Shown here in pieces: positions 52,606-61,881 of a DNA stretch of 64,000 nucleotides (positions are counted from its first letter, which is position 1; each line of letters opens with the position of its first letter). The translations under genes and the position numbers were made by a program. Where the stretch lies: assembly GCA_036788295.1 (NCBI GenBank), contig DAIQNR010000001.1, positions 62,001 to 126,000 of the forward strand, given 5' to 3'. This DNA is from JAHQVK01 sp036788295 (GTDB lineage: Bacteria > Myxococcota > Kuafuiibacteriia > Kuafuiibacteriales > Kuafuiibacteriaceae). Below the pieces are notes generated by a model. That model was not told where the DNA came from. It made no database searches and saw only the letters and a program-made list of their open reading frames with translations.

Positions 52606-54020
52606 AAATTTCACGACGAAGACTGCTTCGCGGCGCCGCCGGCGCCGCGCTGGGACTTCCGGTCCTCGAGAGCCTCGCCCCGCGCCGGGCCTTCGCCCAG
52701 GAGGCCATTCCGCCCTACGCCATCTTCTTCCGACAGGCGAACGGGGTGCAGCAGGCCGGCGAGAACCGCGAGATCGGCCGGGAGCCAGAGAGGTTCTGGC
52801 CGCGGAGCGTCGGTCCGCTGACCGCCGAATCGATGGCCGAGCGAGCCACCGGTGAGCTGGCGGCGTACCGTGACCGGCTGTTGCTCGTCCGGTGCAACCT
52901 CCACCCCTACGACTACGGGGACGGCCACGCCAACGGCGCGATGCAGGGCCTCACCGCTGCTGGCCCGCTCGTCCGCAGCCAGGGCGGTCGGTCCGAGGCC
53001 GGGGGGGAATCTCTCGACCACCGGATCGGGAGGGAGCTGAACCCCGACGGCAGGGACTCCCTGTTCTTGTACGCCGGACGAAACTCCGGCTGGCTCGGGG
53101 GCGCATGCATCTCGCACCGCGGTCCGGGCCAGCGGAGGGCCGCCCAGAACAACCCTTGGGCAGCCTACCTCGGCTTCGCCAGCGACGGGCAAGGGATGGC
53201 GCCCGCGGCCCAGATCGAGATCGCGAACCGAGTGCGGAGCGTGAACGACCTGGTCCGGGACCAGATGCAGCAGCTGTTCAACCATCCGCGGCTGTCCTCC
53301 ACCGATAGGAATCGGCTCGACCTGCACTTTCAGGCGATTCGGGACTTGGAGGTGAACCTCGGCTGCCAGCTCGCCGAGGACCGGGCACGCCAGCTCGAGC
53401 AGCAGTCGCCCGGGTTCAACAGCACGAACGGCGACGACGTTCTGCGCACGGCGCGCCTTCACATGGAGGTCGCGGCGCTCGCCGTCTCCTGTGGCCTCAC
53501 CCGTTCGGTCGCGATCCAGGTCGGAAACGGCAACGACGGCGACACCCGGTATCGCGACTTCGACGGGCAGCTGATGGAGAACTTCCACTATGTCTCCCAT
53601 CGGCGCCGATCCCACGACTCATCCGGCGCGGTCATCGCCAACGCCGACATCCTCCATCACCAGGTCGACGTGCAGTTCGCGCGAACCTTCCGCCACTTGC
53701 TCGAGCGCCTGTCGGCGTATCCCATGCCGTCGGGAGGGACATTGCTCGATGCGGGGATGGCGATTTGGTACAACGACATGGGGGACGGCCCGCCGCACTC
53801 ACCGATCGCAGCCCCGTTCGTGATCGCGGGGAGCGCCGGAGGCCAGCTCCGCCAGGGTGCCTACGTGAGCCTCGACCGGGGCTGGGGCAACTGGACCCAT
53901 CGCCGGGTCCTGAACACGATCGGCGCCGCCGCCGGTCTGCGCAACGCAGCCGGTGAACCGCTCGATGACTTCGGTTCCTCCGAGAGCCCTGGGGGCCGCG
54001 CCCCCGAGCTGCTGGCCTGA
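52602..54020 (+). CDS. DUF1552 Tat-exported protein
   Basis: 472 aa. The N-terminus SRRRLLRGAAGAALGLPVLESLAPRRAFA is a Tat signal (twin Arg, hydrophobic core, AFA cleavage). The remainder matches DUF1552, a sulfatase/DUF1501-related fold: AIFFRQANGVQ, LLLVRCNLHPYDYGDGHANGAMQGLTA, DHRIGRELN, TARLHMEVAALAVSCGLTRSVAIQVGNGNDG and PFVIAGSAGGQL. It pairs with the preceding DUF1592 protein, which carries a haem motif, implying a folded, perhaps metal-containing, periplasmic or surface complex. Function unknown. Confidence 0.9.
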   Translation: MKISRRRLLRGAAGAALGLPVLESLAPRRAFAQEAIPPYAIFFRQANGVQQAGENREIGREPERFWPRSVGPLTAESMAERATGELAAYRDRLLLVRCNLHPYDYGDGHANGAMQGLTAAGPLVRSQGGRSEAGGESLDHRIGRELNPDGRDSLFLYAGRNSGWLGGACISHRGPGQRRAAQNNPWAAYLGFASDGQGMAPAAQIEIANRVRSVNDLVRDQMQQLFNHPRLSSTDRNRLDLHFQAIRDLEVNLGCQLAEDRARQLEQQSPGFNSTNGDDVLRTARLHMEVAALAVSCGLTRSVAIQVGNGNDGDTRYRDFDGQLMENFHYVSHRRRSHDSSGAVIANADILHHQVDVQFARTFRHLLERLSAYPMPSGGTLLDAGMAIWYNDMGDGPPHSPIAAPFVIAGSAGGQLRQGAYVSLDRGWGNWTHRRVLNTIGAAAGLRNAAGEPLDDFGSSESPGGRAPELLA

Positions 54021-54076
54021 GTGAAGGCCCTCGAGCCGTAGCCGGTTCGCGATTTCGGACGATGCCCTAAGGCCTC

Positions 54077-54502
54077 TCAATCGGACTGGATTCGAGATCG
54101 AAGCTTCTTTCGCTCCCCCTGCCTCTTCTTGTCTTCGAGCCGCCTCCGCTGGGCCCCTCGGCTCGGCTCGGTGGCGCGCCGAACCTTCGGGACGTACAGC
54201 GCCGAGGCGAGCAGGTCGGCCAGGCGCCGGCGGGCGTCCTCGAGGTTGCGGCTCTGTCGGCGATGGGATTCGGCGTGAATCTGGATCCGCTCGTCGCTGG
54301 TGAGCTTCGAGGCGAGGCGCCGCCGAAGGCGATCGATCACCGGCTCCGGCCATTCGAGACGAGTGAGATAGAGCTCCAGGGTGACCCGAGATTCGGTCTT
54401 GTTGACGTGCTGACCACCCGCCCCTGACGCGCGGCTGGTCCTCATGTCGAGCGCCGCATCGGGCACGACGAGGCCGTGACCAGGGACGTGAAGATCAGCC
54501 AT
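54077..54502 (-). CDS. arfB: Peptidyl-tRNA hydrolase ArfB (ribosome rescue)
   Basis: 141 aa, normal ArfB/YaeJ length. The catalytic loop SGAGGQHVNKTESRV carries GGQ. The C-terminal tail (RRLEDKKRQGERKKLRSRI) is the basic extension that enters the empty mRNA channel of stalled ribosomes. It hydrolyses peptidyl-tRNA on non-stop ribosomes. ATG 54502 overlaps the end of the subtilisin-like gene by 8 bp. It is the last gene of the nuoGHI run. Confidence 0.93.
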   Translation of the reverse strand: MADLHVPGHGLVVPDAALDMRTSRASGAGGQHVNKTESRVTLELYLTRLEWPEPVIDRLRRRLASKLTSDERIQIHAESHRRQSRNLEDARRRLADLLASALYVPKVRRATEPSRGAQRRRLEDKKRQGERKKLRSRIQSD

Positions 54503-56078
54503 CTTGGAGCACCAGCTCCACCGGCTCCGGCCACCGACCGAATTCGCTCTCGAACTCGATGGTGACCTGGAGGTCGCGTGGCACGGGACCGGCCAAATCG
54601 AGGCGAAGCTCCCGGCGACCGGGCTCGAGCGGCAGGGGGTGCACCGCGCTTCGACCGTTGGCCGACAGCACCCACCACGCCCGCTGCGGCCCCGCTCGAA
54701 CTTCGAAGGTGAGGCGAACCTCCGGACCGCCCACCTTCGCCGCGGCCCGGCACGCCGAGCACGCCGGCCCGGCCGCACCGGGTCGGCCAAACGCCCCCCG
54801 GTCCCGCGGCCGAGCGCAAAACAGGGACCGCTCCACCTCGGTTCCGAACACTCGCACCGAGGTCCCCGCGCAGGGCCGCCCGCCCGGTGGCTCGCCCTGA
54901 ATCGACCGGATCTTCGCACCCACCGAGGCCGATGCCGTCGTCACCGCGACCGGCAGCCACCGCGCCCCCTCCTCCGCCAAGGTGGCGGGCAGGAGGTCTA
55001 CAGCCGGGGCCCCCGGAAACGGGACGGCGGCGTCGAGCAGCGTCTCGAGCATCGACGCTGGCCCAGCGGAAGGTTCGGAGGACCAGCGAGCCGCGACCCA
55101 CCCGCTGACCGCCGCCGCCGCCGCCGAAGCCCCCTGCAATCGAGGCGAAGCCGGGGCGTACAGGCTCGGGGCGCCGCCCGGGCGCATGAGCGGGTCGGGA
55201 CGCCGAGGTACGTCGCCGCTCCCCGTCGCGGTGGCGGCGCCCACCGCCACCACCAGCGGACGGCTCCCGTCGGCGGTGCCCGGGCACCCCTCCGGCGCGG
55301 CGAGCACCGTGAACCCGGCGGGATAGATCGGCGACGGCGCGCCGCCGAGGGCCCCGTCGAGATCCTGCCCGGCGGAGGCGATGACGAGCGCCCCGCTGCA
55401 AGCGGCCGCCTCGATGGCCCGCCGCACCACCTCGGTCGCCGGCCCCACTCGCCTCGGGTCCGCGAACACCGACCCCCGCGGATCCCACCCGAGGCTGAGA
55501 TGCAGCACCCGAGGCCTCTTAGCCGAATCGACCACCTTCGCCACCGCCTCGGCCAGATCGGAGAGGCTGGCCCGGCCGTCGGCCCTCGATGTGACCGGCT
55601 CGATTCGAACCCCGAACCGGCAGTCGGCTCCGCACGCGTCCGCCACCACCGCGGCGACCCGGGCGCCATGATCGCCGGCGTCGATGACCACGACCTCGCC
55701 GGCGGACCCGTTGGCCTCCGCCGACGACGCATCGGGGCCCGGCGTCCCCATCGGCTCGACGACGATGCAGTCGGGCACCCCTGGACGCACCGCCGACAGC
55801 TGGCCTCGCGCAGCCCCGAGCACGGCGGCGGTCGACGCCCCGTGGAGCTCGGCCGGAATCTCGAGCCGACACACATTCCCCAACGTCTCGGGAAACCGGA
55901 GCGGCTCGGCCAAGAACCCGTTGCCCCCGAGCCCCTCGCATCCGCCTTCGACGACCAACCGGTGAAACCGGCAGCCCGGCTCCCCGGCGAGTCCGGGCAC
56001 GACCGGGGTCTCGGCCGCCGGAGACCGGCACGCTGCGAGCGCCCCAAGGAGGAGCAGCCCCACCCTCGCGACGCTCAT
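54495..56078 (-). CDS. Subtilisin-like (S8 family) lipoprotein, possibly degenerate
   Basis: 527 aa. Lipoprotein signal MSVARVGLLLLGALAAC. The S8-like core is about 145-370: EVVVIDAGDHGARVAAVVA, RVLHLSLGWDPRG, ALVIASAGQD, YPAGFTVLAA and GASAAAAAVSGWVAA with the Ser. The Asp and His sites are only three residues apart (DAGDHG), where S8 enzymes separate them by about 30, and the oxyanion Asn is Gln (SAGQD). A C-terminal region has paired cysteines (ACSAC) and a beta domain. Activity is therefore doubtful. ATG 56078 overlaps the nuoI stop (ATGA). Confidence 0.75.
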   Translation of the reverse strand: MSVARVGLLLLGALAACRSPAAETPVVPGLAGEPGCRFHRLVVEGGCEGLGGNGFLAEPLRFPETLGNVCRLEIPAELHGASTAAVLGAARGQLSAVRPGVPDCIVVEPMGTPGPDASSAEANGSAGEVVVIDAGDHGARVAAVVADACGADCRFGVRIEPVTSRADGRASLSDLAEAVAKVVDSAKRPRVLHLSLGWDPRGSVFADPRRVGPATEVVRRAIEAAACSGALVIASAGQDLDGALGGAPSPIYPAGFTVLAAPEGCPGTADGSRPLVVAVGAATATGSGDVPRRPDPLMRPGGAPSLYAPASPRLQGASAAAAAVSGWVAARWSSEPSAGPASMLETLLDAAVPFPGAPAVDLLPATLAEEGARWLPVAVTTASASVGAKIRSIQGEPPGGRPCAGTSVRVFGTEVERSLFCARPRDRGAFGRPGAAGPACSACRAAAKVGGPEVRLTFEVRAGPQRAWWVLSANGRSAVHPLPLEPGRRELRLDLAGPVPRDLQVTIEFESEFGRWPEPVELVLQDG

Positions 56079-56743
56079 CGGCCCCCTTTTTCGCCCTTCG
56101 GGACCTCGTAGCCTCCCACGCGGCCGCCCGCGCCGCCGTCGCCGGTCGTGCGGTCCACCCGGCCGGTTCCGGCCGCAGAAGGCGGCGGAGCGGCGCCGTC
56201 CCGCTCCCCGGCCGCTCGCTCCTTCTGGCCCAGGATGGCGAGGAGATCCGCCTTGCCCACGTCCCCCTGCTCGCGGCGGAGCACCGGCTCGGGGTGGATG
56301 CCGGAGTCCATTCGGATGGCGTCGCATGGGCACGCCTCCACGCACAAGCCGCACATCACGCAGCGGAGCTCGTCGATCTCGAAGACGACCGGATACTTCT
56401 CGATGCGGCCGTCGTCGGTCTCCCCGGCGACGATGCGAATGCACCGGGCCGGACACGCGGTCTGGCACATGAAGCAGGCCACGCAGCGCGATGTCCCGTC
56501 CTCCCTGGGCACGAGACGGTGCATGCCCCGAAACCGCTCTGGGTATTCGACCTTCTGCTCCGGGTACTGCACCGTGGACGTGTATTTGTCGCCCCCGGGG
56601 AGCACGTTCTTGAAGAAGTGCTTGACGGTGCGAGCGAGGCCGCTGGCGATGCCGGGCACGTACAGCTCCTCGGTGAGCTTCGGGGTTCGGCGCACGGTCT
56701 TGATGCGCACCGTGTTGTCGGGTGGGTTCATGTCCTCGCTCAT
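56075..56743 (-). CDS. nuoI: NADH-quinone oxidoreductase subunit I
   Basis: 222 aa. Two 4Fe-4S ferredoxin motifs are present: CVACFMCQTACPARC and CVMCGLCVEACPCDAI (clusters N6a/N6b). The N-terminal amphipathic stretch includes the GLARTVKHFFKNVLP segment. The C-terminus is extended by about 50 low-complexity Gly/Pro/Arg-rich residues. ATG 56743 overlaps the nuoH stop (ATGA). Confidence 0.95.
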   Translation of the reverse strand: MSEDMNPPDNTVRIKTVRRTPKLTEELYVPGIASGLARTVKHFFKNVLPGGDKYTSTVQYPEQKVEYPERFRGMHRLVPREDGTSRCVACFMCQTACPARCIRIVAGETDDGRIEKYPVVFEIDELRCVMCGLCVEACPCDAIRMDSGIHPEPVLRREQGDVGKADLLAILGQKERAAGERDGAAPPPSAAGTGRVDRTTGDGGAGGRVGGYEVPKGEKGGR

Positions 56744-57897
56744 GGGTTCCTTCCTCCCCCGAGCGCGAGCACGGCGGCGGCGGTCAAGGTCAGGTTCAAC
56801 AGAGCCACCGGGAGCAGCTTCTTCCAGCCGAGGTCCATCACCTGATCGTAGCGAAACCGCGGCAGGGTCCATCGCAGCATCAGCTGAAACCAACAGAAAA
56901 ACAGCAACTTGAAGAGAAAAGATCCGATGCGGAGGAGGTTCGCGAGCCAGCCCGGGATCGGGAGCGGGTCGAGGCCGGGCAGGACGAACCCGGCGCCCGC
57001 CGCCTCCCGCACCGACCGGACCACCTGCCCGCTCGCGTCGAGGTCCAAAAGATACGGGACCTGCCAGCCCCCAAAGAACAAGGTGGTCACCAAACCGGCG
57101 ATGACGATGACCTCGATGTATTCGGCCATGAAAAACATGCCGAACTTCATCCCGGAGTATTCGACGAAATAACCTACGATCTCGGACTCACCCTCGGCGA
57201 GGTCGAACGGGACACGCTTGTTCTCCGCGAGCGCCGCGAAAAGAAACAAGATGAACGCGAGCGGCTGAAAGAAGATGCCCCACATCGGGAGCACCCCGTA
57301 CAGATGCGCGCCTTGGGCTTCGACCAGCGCGTACGGCTCGAAGGTCCCGAACACGAGCGGCAGTCCGAGGATCGAGAGCCCCATCGTGACCTCGTAGGAG
57401 ATCATCTGGGCGGAGGCTCGAAGGCCGCCCATGGTCGCGAACTTCGAGCCAGAGGCGTAGCCGGCGAGCGTGACCCCGAACACCGCGAGCGAGCCGATCG
57501 CGAACACGATGAGCAGCCCGGCATCCACCCGAGCCACCTGAAGAGGGAGGAAAGCGTCGCCCACCCGCAGGTCCGGCCCCATCGGGATGACGGCGAAGGT
57601 CACGAGCGGAGGGATGAGGGCGATGATCGGGGCGATCTCGTAGAGGAGACGGTTCACTCGGACGTTCACCGTGTCTTCCTTCGTGAGCATCTTGATCGCG
57701 TCGGCGAGCGGGTGGAGCAACCCGGCGAACCGGCGCTCCTTTCCGAACAACCGGATCGAAGCCCGGTTGGGGCCGATGCGGTCCTGGATCATCGCCGACT
57801 GCCGACGCTCCGCCCAGGTGAGCGGCGCGGCGAGGCCGAGGACCAAAAAGAGCATCAGGCCGATGAGGACCATCGACCACAGGAACGAAAACCACAT
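56740..57897 (-). CDS. nuoH: NADH-quinone oxidoreductase subunit H
   Basis: 385 aa, eight or nine membrane helices. Family motifs: AERRQSAMIQDRIGPNRAS, LLHPLADAIKMLTKED, ENKRVPFDLAEGESEIVGYFVEYSGMKF in part, and LPRFRYDQVMDLGWKKLLP. It forms the quinone-site/first membrane channel of complex I. The loop around 300-320 carries a short insertion (VREAAGAGFVLPGLDP). Starts 7 bp after the nuoG stop. Confidence 0.96.
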   Translation of the reverse strand: MWFSFLWSMVLIGLMLFLVLGLAAPLTWAERRQSAMIQDRIGPNRASIRLFGKERRFAGLLHPLADAIKMLTKEDTVNVRVNRLLYEIAPIIALIPPLVTFAVIPMGPDLRVGDAFLPLQVARVDAGLLIVFAIGSLAVFGVTLAGYASGSKFATMGGLRASAQMISYEVTMGLSILGLPLVFGTFEPYALVEAQGAHLYGVLPMWGIFFQPLAFILFLFAALAENKRVPFDLAEGESEIVGYFVEYSGMKFGMFFMAEYIEVIVIAGLVTTLFFGGWQVPYLLDLDASGQVVRSVREAAGAGFVLPGLDPLPIPGWLANLLRIGSFLFKLLFFCWFQLMLRWTLPRFRYDQVMDLGWKKLLPVALLNLTLTAAAVLALGGGRNP

Positions 57898-57904
57898 GGA
57901 ACCC

Positions 57905-59521
57905 TCAGACCGCAGCCGGCTCGGCAGCGTCGGCCCGCTGCTCTGCCTCCTCGAGATGAACGCCGAACGGACCGAGGCGCTCGAGCTCCACGCCGGACAG
58001 GATGGTGCTCTTCTCCTTCAGCCGGTCGAAGGCCGCCGATGACGTCCGCAGCGACCACGCCGCGTCGAGCGACTCCGCCGTGAACGCGGCCGCGGCCAGC
58101 TCGGTTCGACGGCCCCCGATCGGGCGAAGAACGGGCCGGATCCGCTGCATCCACCCGTGGGCGTTCACGAACGTGCCGTCCTGCTCGAAGCAGCTCGCCA
58201 GCGGGAGGACCAAATCCGCCTCGGCGCAGGTTGGGTTCCAGTTGCTCGCCCAGGCCACCACCGTGGCCGAGCGCAGCGCCTCGAGCCAGCTCTCGTCCTG
58301 GTTCGGGTGGTCCGCTCCGGCCATCAGCAGCGTCTTGACCGCGCCCCGGGCGAGGGCCCGGGTCAGACCGACCGGCCCCTCGTCGTAGAGGCTGTAGCCT
58401 TCGAACACCAGCTCCGCCCCGGCCCGGTTCGGGTTTTGGTCCGCGACCCGCAGCAGCTCGTCCTCCTGGCCGTCGGGCCGGCCCAGGATCGCGTACGTAT
58501 CGGCAGGGAGCACCCGCTCGGCCAGCTCGACGAAAGCGGTGGCCCCCTCCGTGGTCAGCTGCGCCGACACCGCGAGCCCTACCGCTCCATCGGTGCCGCC
58601 TACGTGGGGAGCGAGCAGGGTGGCGAGCCGGGTCGCCGCCTCCTCCCAGCCGATGGGGACGAGACGTCCGTCGTCGGCGCGGGCGTGCGGCACCGTGATC
58701 TGCGTCTCCGGGTCGTGCACGCGCTTGTAGGACATGCGGCCGGCGTCGCACATCCAGCCCTGGTTGACGTGGGGGTTGTCACGGGGACGGAGCCGCTGCA
58801 GCTCGTTTTGGTAGTGGTCGGCGACCATCGAGCAGCCGCGGGCGCAGCCGGGGCAGACCGTGTCCGCGGACTTCAGGAACCAGGGGCGCACCTTGAACCG
58901 GAAATCGCGGCTGGTCAGGGCCCCGACCGGGCAGATGTCGACCGTGTTGAGGCTGTACGGGTCGTCGAGCGGCTGCCCGGGAAAGATCCCGATCACCGCG
59001 CGGTCGCCGCGGTCGAACTGCCCGAGCTGGGGGTTGTTCGCCACTTCCTCCAGGAAACGGACGCAGCGGGTACAGTTGATGCACCGCTCCTCGTCGAGCA
59101 TGACCTGAGGCCCGATGGGGATCGCCTTCTCTTTGGGCACCTTCACGTGCTCGAAGCGGGTCCCCGAGCGATCGTGGTCCATGTAGTAGTCCTGAAGCTT
59201 GCACTCGCCAGCCTGGTCGCAGATCGGGCAGTCGATCGGGTGGTTGACGAGGAGGAACTCCATCACCGCCTCGCGGGCCTCGAGCACCCGGGCCGACCGG
59301 GTGTGCACGACCATGCCGTCCCGGCACCGCGCCTCGCAGGCGGGCAGCAATTTGGGGCTCCCCTCGACCTCGACCAGGCACATCCGGCAGTTGGCGACGA
59401 CGCTCAGCCGGGGGTGCCAGCAGTAGAACGGCACCTCGATCTCCGCCCCGTGGGCGACTTCGATGATGCGGTTGCCGGCCGCAAACTCGAGCTCCTGCCC
59501 GTCGATGGTCAGCCTTCCCAT
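57905..59521 (-). CDS. nuoG: NADH-quinone oxidoreductase subunit G (short form)
   Basis: 538 aa. N-terminal [2Fe-2S] ferredoxin domain (CWHPRLSVVANCRMC, then CEARC), His-Cys3 and 4Fe-4S segments (HPIDCPICDQAGECKLQD; CINCTRC; DICPVGAL), a CPGCARGC motif at the start of the molybdopterin-type domain, which is truncated relative to long NuoG (700-900 aa). It carries electrons to the NuoI clusters. ATG 59521 is the first conserved Met. Other nuo subunits are not in the window; the gene order G-H-I is typical. Confidence 0.94.
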   Translation of the reverse strand: MGRLTIDGQELEFAAGNRIIEVAHGAEIEVPFYCWHPRLSVVANCRMCLVEVEGSPKLLPACEARCRDGMVVHTRSARVLEAREAVMEFLLVNHPIDCPICDQAGECKLQDYYMDHDRSGTRFEHVKVPKEKAIPIGPQVMLDEERCINCTRCVRFLEEVANNPQLGQFDRGDRAVIGIFPGQPLDDPYSLNTVDICPVGALTSRDFRFKVRPWFLKSADTVCPGCARGCSMVADHYQNELQRLRPRDNPHVNQGWMCDAGRMSYKRVHDPETQITVPHARADDGRLVPIGWEEAATRLATLLAPHVGGTDGAVGLAVSAQLTTEGATAFVELAERVLPADTYAILGRPDGQEDELLRVADQNPNRAGAELVFEGYSLYDEGPVGLTRALARGAVKTLLMAGADHPNQDESWLEALRSATVVAWASNWNPTCAEADLVLPLASCFEQDGTFVNAHGWMQRIRPVLRPIGGRRTELAAAAFTAESLDAAWSLRTSSAAFDRLKEKSTILSGVELERLGPFGVHLEEAEQRADAAEPAAV

Positions 59522-59607
59522 GGCGTCGGCACCCTCCCGAAAAGCGGTGGCGCACGCAAGCCCTTCCCTGTCCTCCTCGGAGCGTGCGGTCGCCGCGTCT
59601 TCGCGGT

Positions 59608-61824
59608 ATGACCGCCATCGCCATGCCACGGCAAACGGTTCGCACCGCCCTCCTGCTCTGCGCCCTCGGGGCTGCCTGCTCGGACGACGAAGAGCTCGTC
59701 CCACTCACCATCGTCTCCTTCGAGTCGAGCGCCACCGAGGTGGAGGCCGGACGAACCGTCACCCTCACCTGGGCGGTGGACGGCGCGATCGCGGTGGGGG
59801 TCGAGCAGGCGTCGGGGACGCCGCCTCGGCGCCGGACGATCCTGGCCGGAGGCGCCGGGACCGGTGAGGTCGTGTCCGACCCGATCGACCTGACCACGAC
59901 CTTCACCCTGACGGCGACCGGCGCCGGCGGCCAGGTGGAGACCCGCTCCCTGAACGTGAACGCAACCGGGATCAGCGTCGTGCGCTTCGAGGCCGTGCCG
60001 GCGACCATCGCCCGTGGGCAGCAAGCCACGCTCGAATGGACGCTCGGGGGCAGCCCTCCGAGCGAGGTCGTGGTCACGAACTCGGCCGGGGACGAGCTGT
60101 TCCGGATGCCGGCGCGGTTCGGCTCGGTGACGGTGGCGCCCACGCAGACCGAGACCTACACCCTGTCCGCCCAGGCCGCCGGGGTCCGGGCCGAACGCAG
60201 CGCCACCGTGACCGTCACCTCCGCCCCGCCGACCATCAACCGGTTCGAAGCCCAGGTCGTGATCGGGGGCGCGCCCCGGGTCGTGACGACGGTGGCCCGC
60301 GGCCAGACGCTCACGCTGGTGTGGGAAGTGGACAACGTTCAGGAGGTGCAGATCCGCAGGAACGGAGTCATCCGTCGGCCGTGGAACGCGGGCAGCGCCA
60401 GCTCCGGCAACCGGACGGAGGTGGCCACCGAGGACCGCAACGTGTTCCTCATCGAAGCCCGCAACGGGATGGCCCCGGAGGACCTCTCCACCCAGGAGCT
60501 GGTGGTGATGACCTCCGAGCTCCCGACCATCGATCGGTTCGAGGTGACGCCCGAGACCTACACCACGGGAAGCACGGTCGCCTCCGCGTCCTGGACGGTG
60601 CGGCTCGCCGACGAGGTGCGGCTCGAGGTCGGAGGGGTCCCGGTGCCAGGGGCGCCCACCACCCTGACCGGACAGGCCAGCTTCTCGGTGGCCGGCGCGG
60701 CCACCGTGCGCCTCGTCGCCACGAACGAGGTCGGGGAGACGGCGCAGACCAGGGAGATCGAGCTCGGCTTCGACGACCGCGAACCGAACGACACCCTCGC
60801 GACGGCCATCCCGATCCCAGCGGACGGCCTCCCGGTCCGGGGGACGCTGACCTCGACCACCGACGTCGACTTCTACCGCCTGACCGTCGGCGAAGGTCAG
60901 TTCGTGGTCGCCCGGGTGGACGACGCCGACGGCGGCGACTGCGCCGCGCTTCGGCCCCGGCTCGCCCTGTTCGATGGGGCAGGGGAGGAGCTGGGTGAGC
61001 GGAGAGGGGCCGGCGCCACGAGCTGCGCCGAGATCATCCCTCCCGAGTACGCCGGCTTCGCGGAGCGCCTCGCCGCCGGCACCTATTTCCTCCGGGTCTC
61101 GGGCGAAGGAACGGCAGAGTTGGCCGGGCGCTACTCGCTCACCGTTCGGGCGCTCAGCCCGATCGAGGCCCTGAATTCGGTGACCGTGACCCCGATCCCG
61201 GGCGCGCCCCCGGCCACCTGGAGTGTCACCGATTTTGTGGTCGCCACGACCGAATGGGGCCGCGCCGCCGACAACTTCCCCTCGATCGTCGCCACCCAGG
61301 ATCAGCTTCTAGGGACCCGGCACCAGCGCGTCGGCGCCAACATCCTGACCGTGATCGGACGGCCCGCGGCCCCGTCGGTCAGCGATTTTTCGCAGGAGAT
61401 GCGGACCATGGCGGCGGTGCTGGGCCTCGAAAACGAGACCCAGTTCGAAGCGGCACAGTGGCGGGCGCCCAACGGGCTCATCGCCGCCTACACGCTCGTA
61501 CCCGTGGCCACGAGCACGGGGACTTCGCGGGACTTTCCGAACCCTCCGGGCGGTCCAGTGATCCCGAACCGGGTGCTTCCCATCACCGTCGCTCCCACCG
61601 TCACCCTGGGCGCGGGCGACCCGCTCGCGTTCCCCAATACCCCGCTCACCGTCCCCGGAGATCCTGCCGCCGACGGCCTGAGCCACCTCCACGTGCTCCA
61701 CGCGCTGGGCGAGGCCGTCTTCCAGGAGCCGCCGGCGCTTCCGCTCGTCGTGAGCTGGGGCATCCTCCTGCAGGACAACTCGGACGCCGGCTACATCGTG
61801 CGCTTCACCACCTCGATCCGCTGA
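59608..61824 (+). CDS. Secreted lipoprotein with Ig-like repeats and PPC domain
   Basis: 738 aa. Lipoprotein signal ending LLCALGAAC (start ATG 59608, or 59623). About four beta-sandwich repeats follow (IVSFESSATEVEAGRTVTLTWAVDG; VVRFEAVPATIARGQQATLEWTL; INRFEAQVV; IDRFEVTPETYTTGS), each starting with an I-x-x-F-E-x motif. A bacterial pre-peptidase C-terminal (PPC) domain (EPNDTLATAIPIPADGLPVRG; DVDFYRLTVGEGQFVVARVDD) and an unrecognised C-terminal third follow. It is probably surface-exposed. Divergent from nuoG. Confidence 0.7.
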   Translation: MTAIAMPRQTVRTALLLCALGAACSDDEELVPLTIVSFESSATEVEAGRTVTLTWAVDGAIAVGVEQASGTPPRRRTILAGGAGTGEVVSDPIDLTTTFTLTATGAGGQVETRSLNVNATGISVVRFEAVPATIARGQQATLEWTLGGSPPSEVVVTNSAGDELFRMPARFGSVTVAPTQTETYTLSAQAAGVRAERSATVTVTSAPPTINRFEAQVVIGGAPRVVTTVARGQTLTLVWEVDNVQEVQIRRNGVIRRPWNAGSASSGNRTEVATEDRNVFLIEARNGMAPEDLSTQELVVMTSELPTIDRFEVTPETYTTGSTVASASWTVRLADEVRLEVGGVPVPGAPTTLTGQASFSVAGAATVRLVATNEVGETAQTREIELGFDDREPNDTLATAIPIPADGLPVRGTLTSTTDVDFYRLTVGEGQFVVARVDDADGGDCAALRPRLALFDGAGEELGERRGAGATSCAEIIPPEYAGFAERLAAGTYFLRVSGEGTAELAGRYSLTVRALSPIEALNSVTVTPIPGAPPATWSVTDFVVATTEWGRAADNFPSIVATQDQLLGTRHQRVGANILTVIGRPAAPSVSDFSQEMRTMAAVLGLENETQFEAAQWRAPNGLIAAYTLVPVATSTGTSRDFPNPPGGPVIPNRVLPITVAPTVTLGAGDPLAFPNTPLTVPGDPAADGLSHLHVLHALGEAVFQEPPALPLVVSWGILLQDNSDAGYIVRFTTSIR

Positions 61825-61881
61825 CCCCTCACCTGCTTCGGGGTTCGGTCCGCGCCGCGAGCGTGGTATTTCACGCCTTCG

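Noticed and set aside
56722..58083. 453-codon plus-strand frame opposite nuoH
   Set aside because: His/Arg/Glu-rich antisense of a highly conserved membrane protein, so not a gene.
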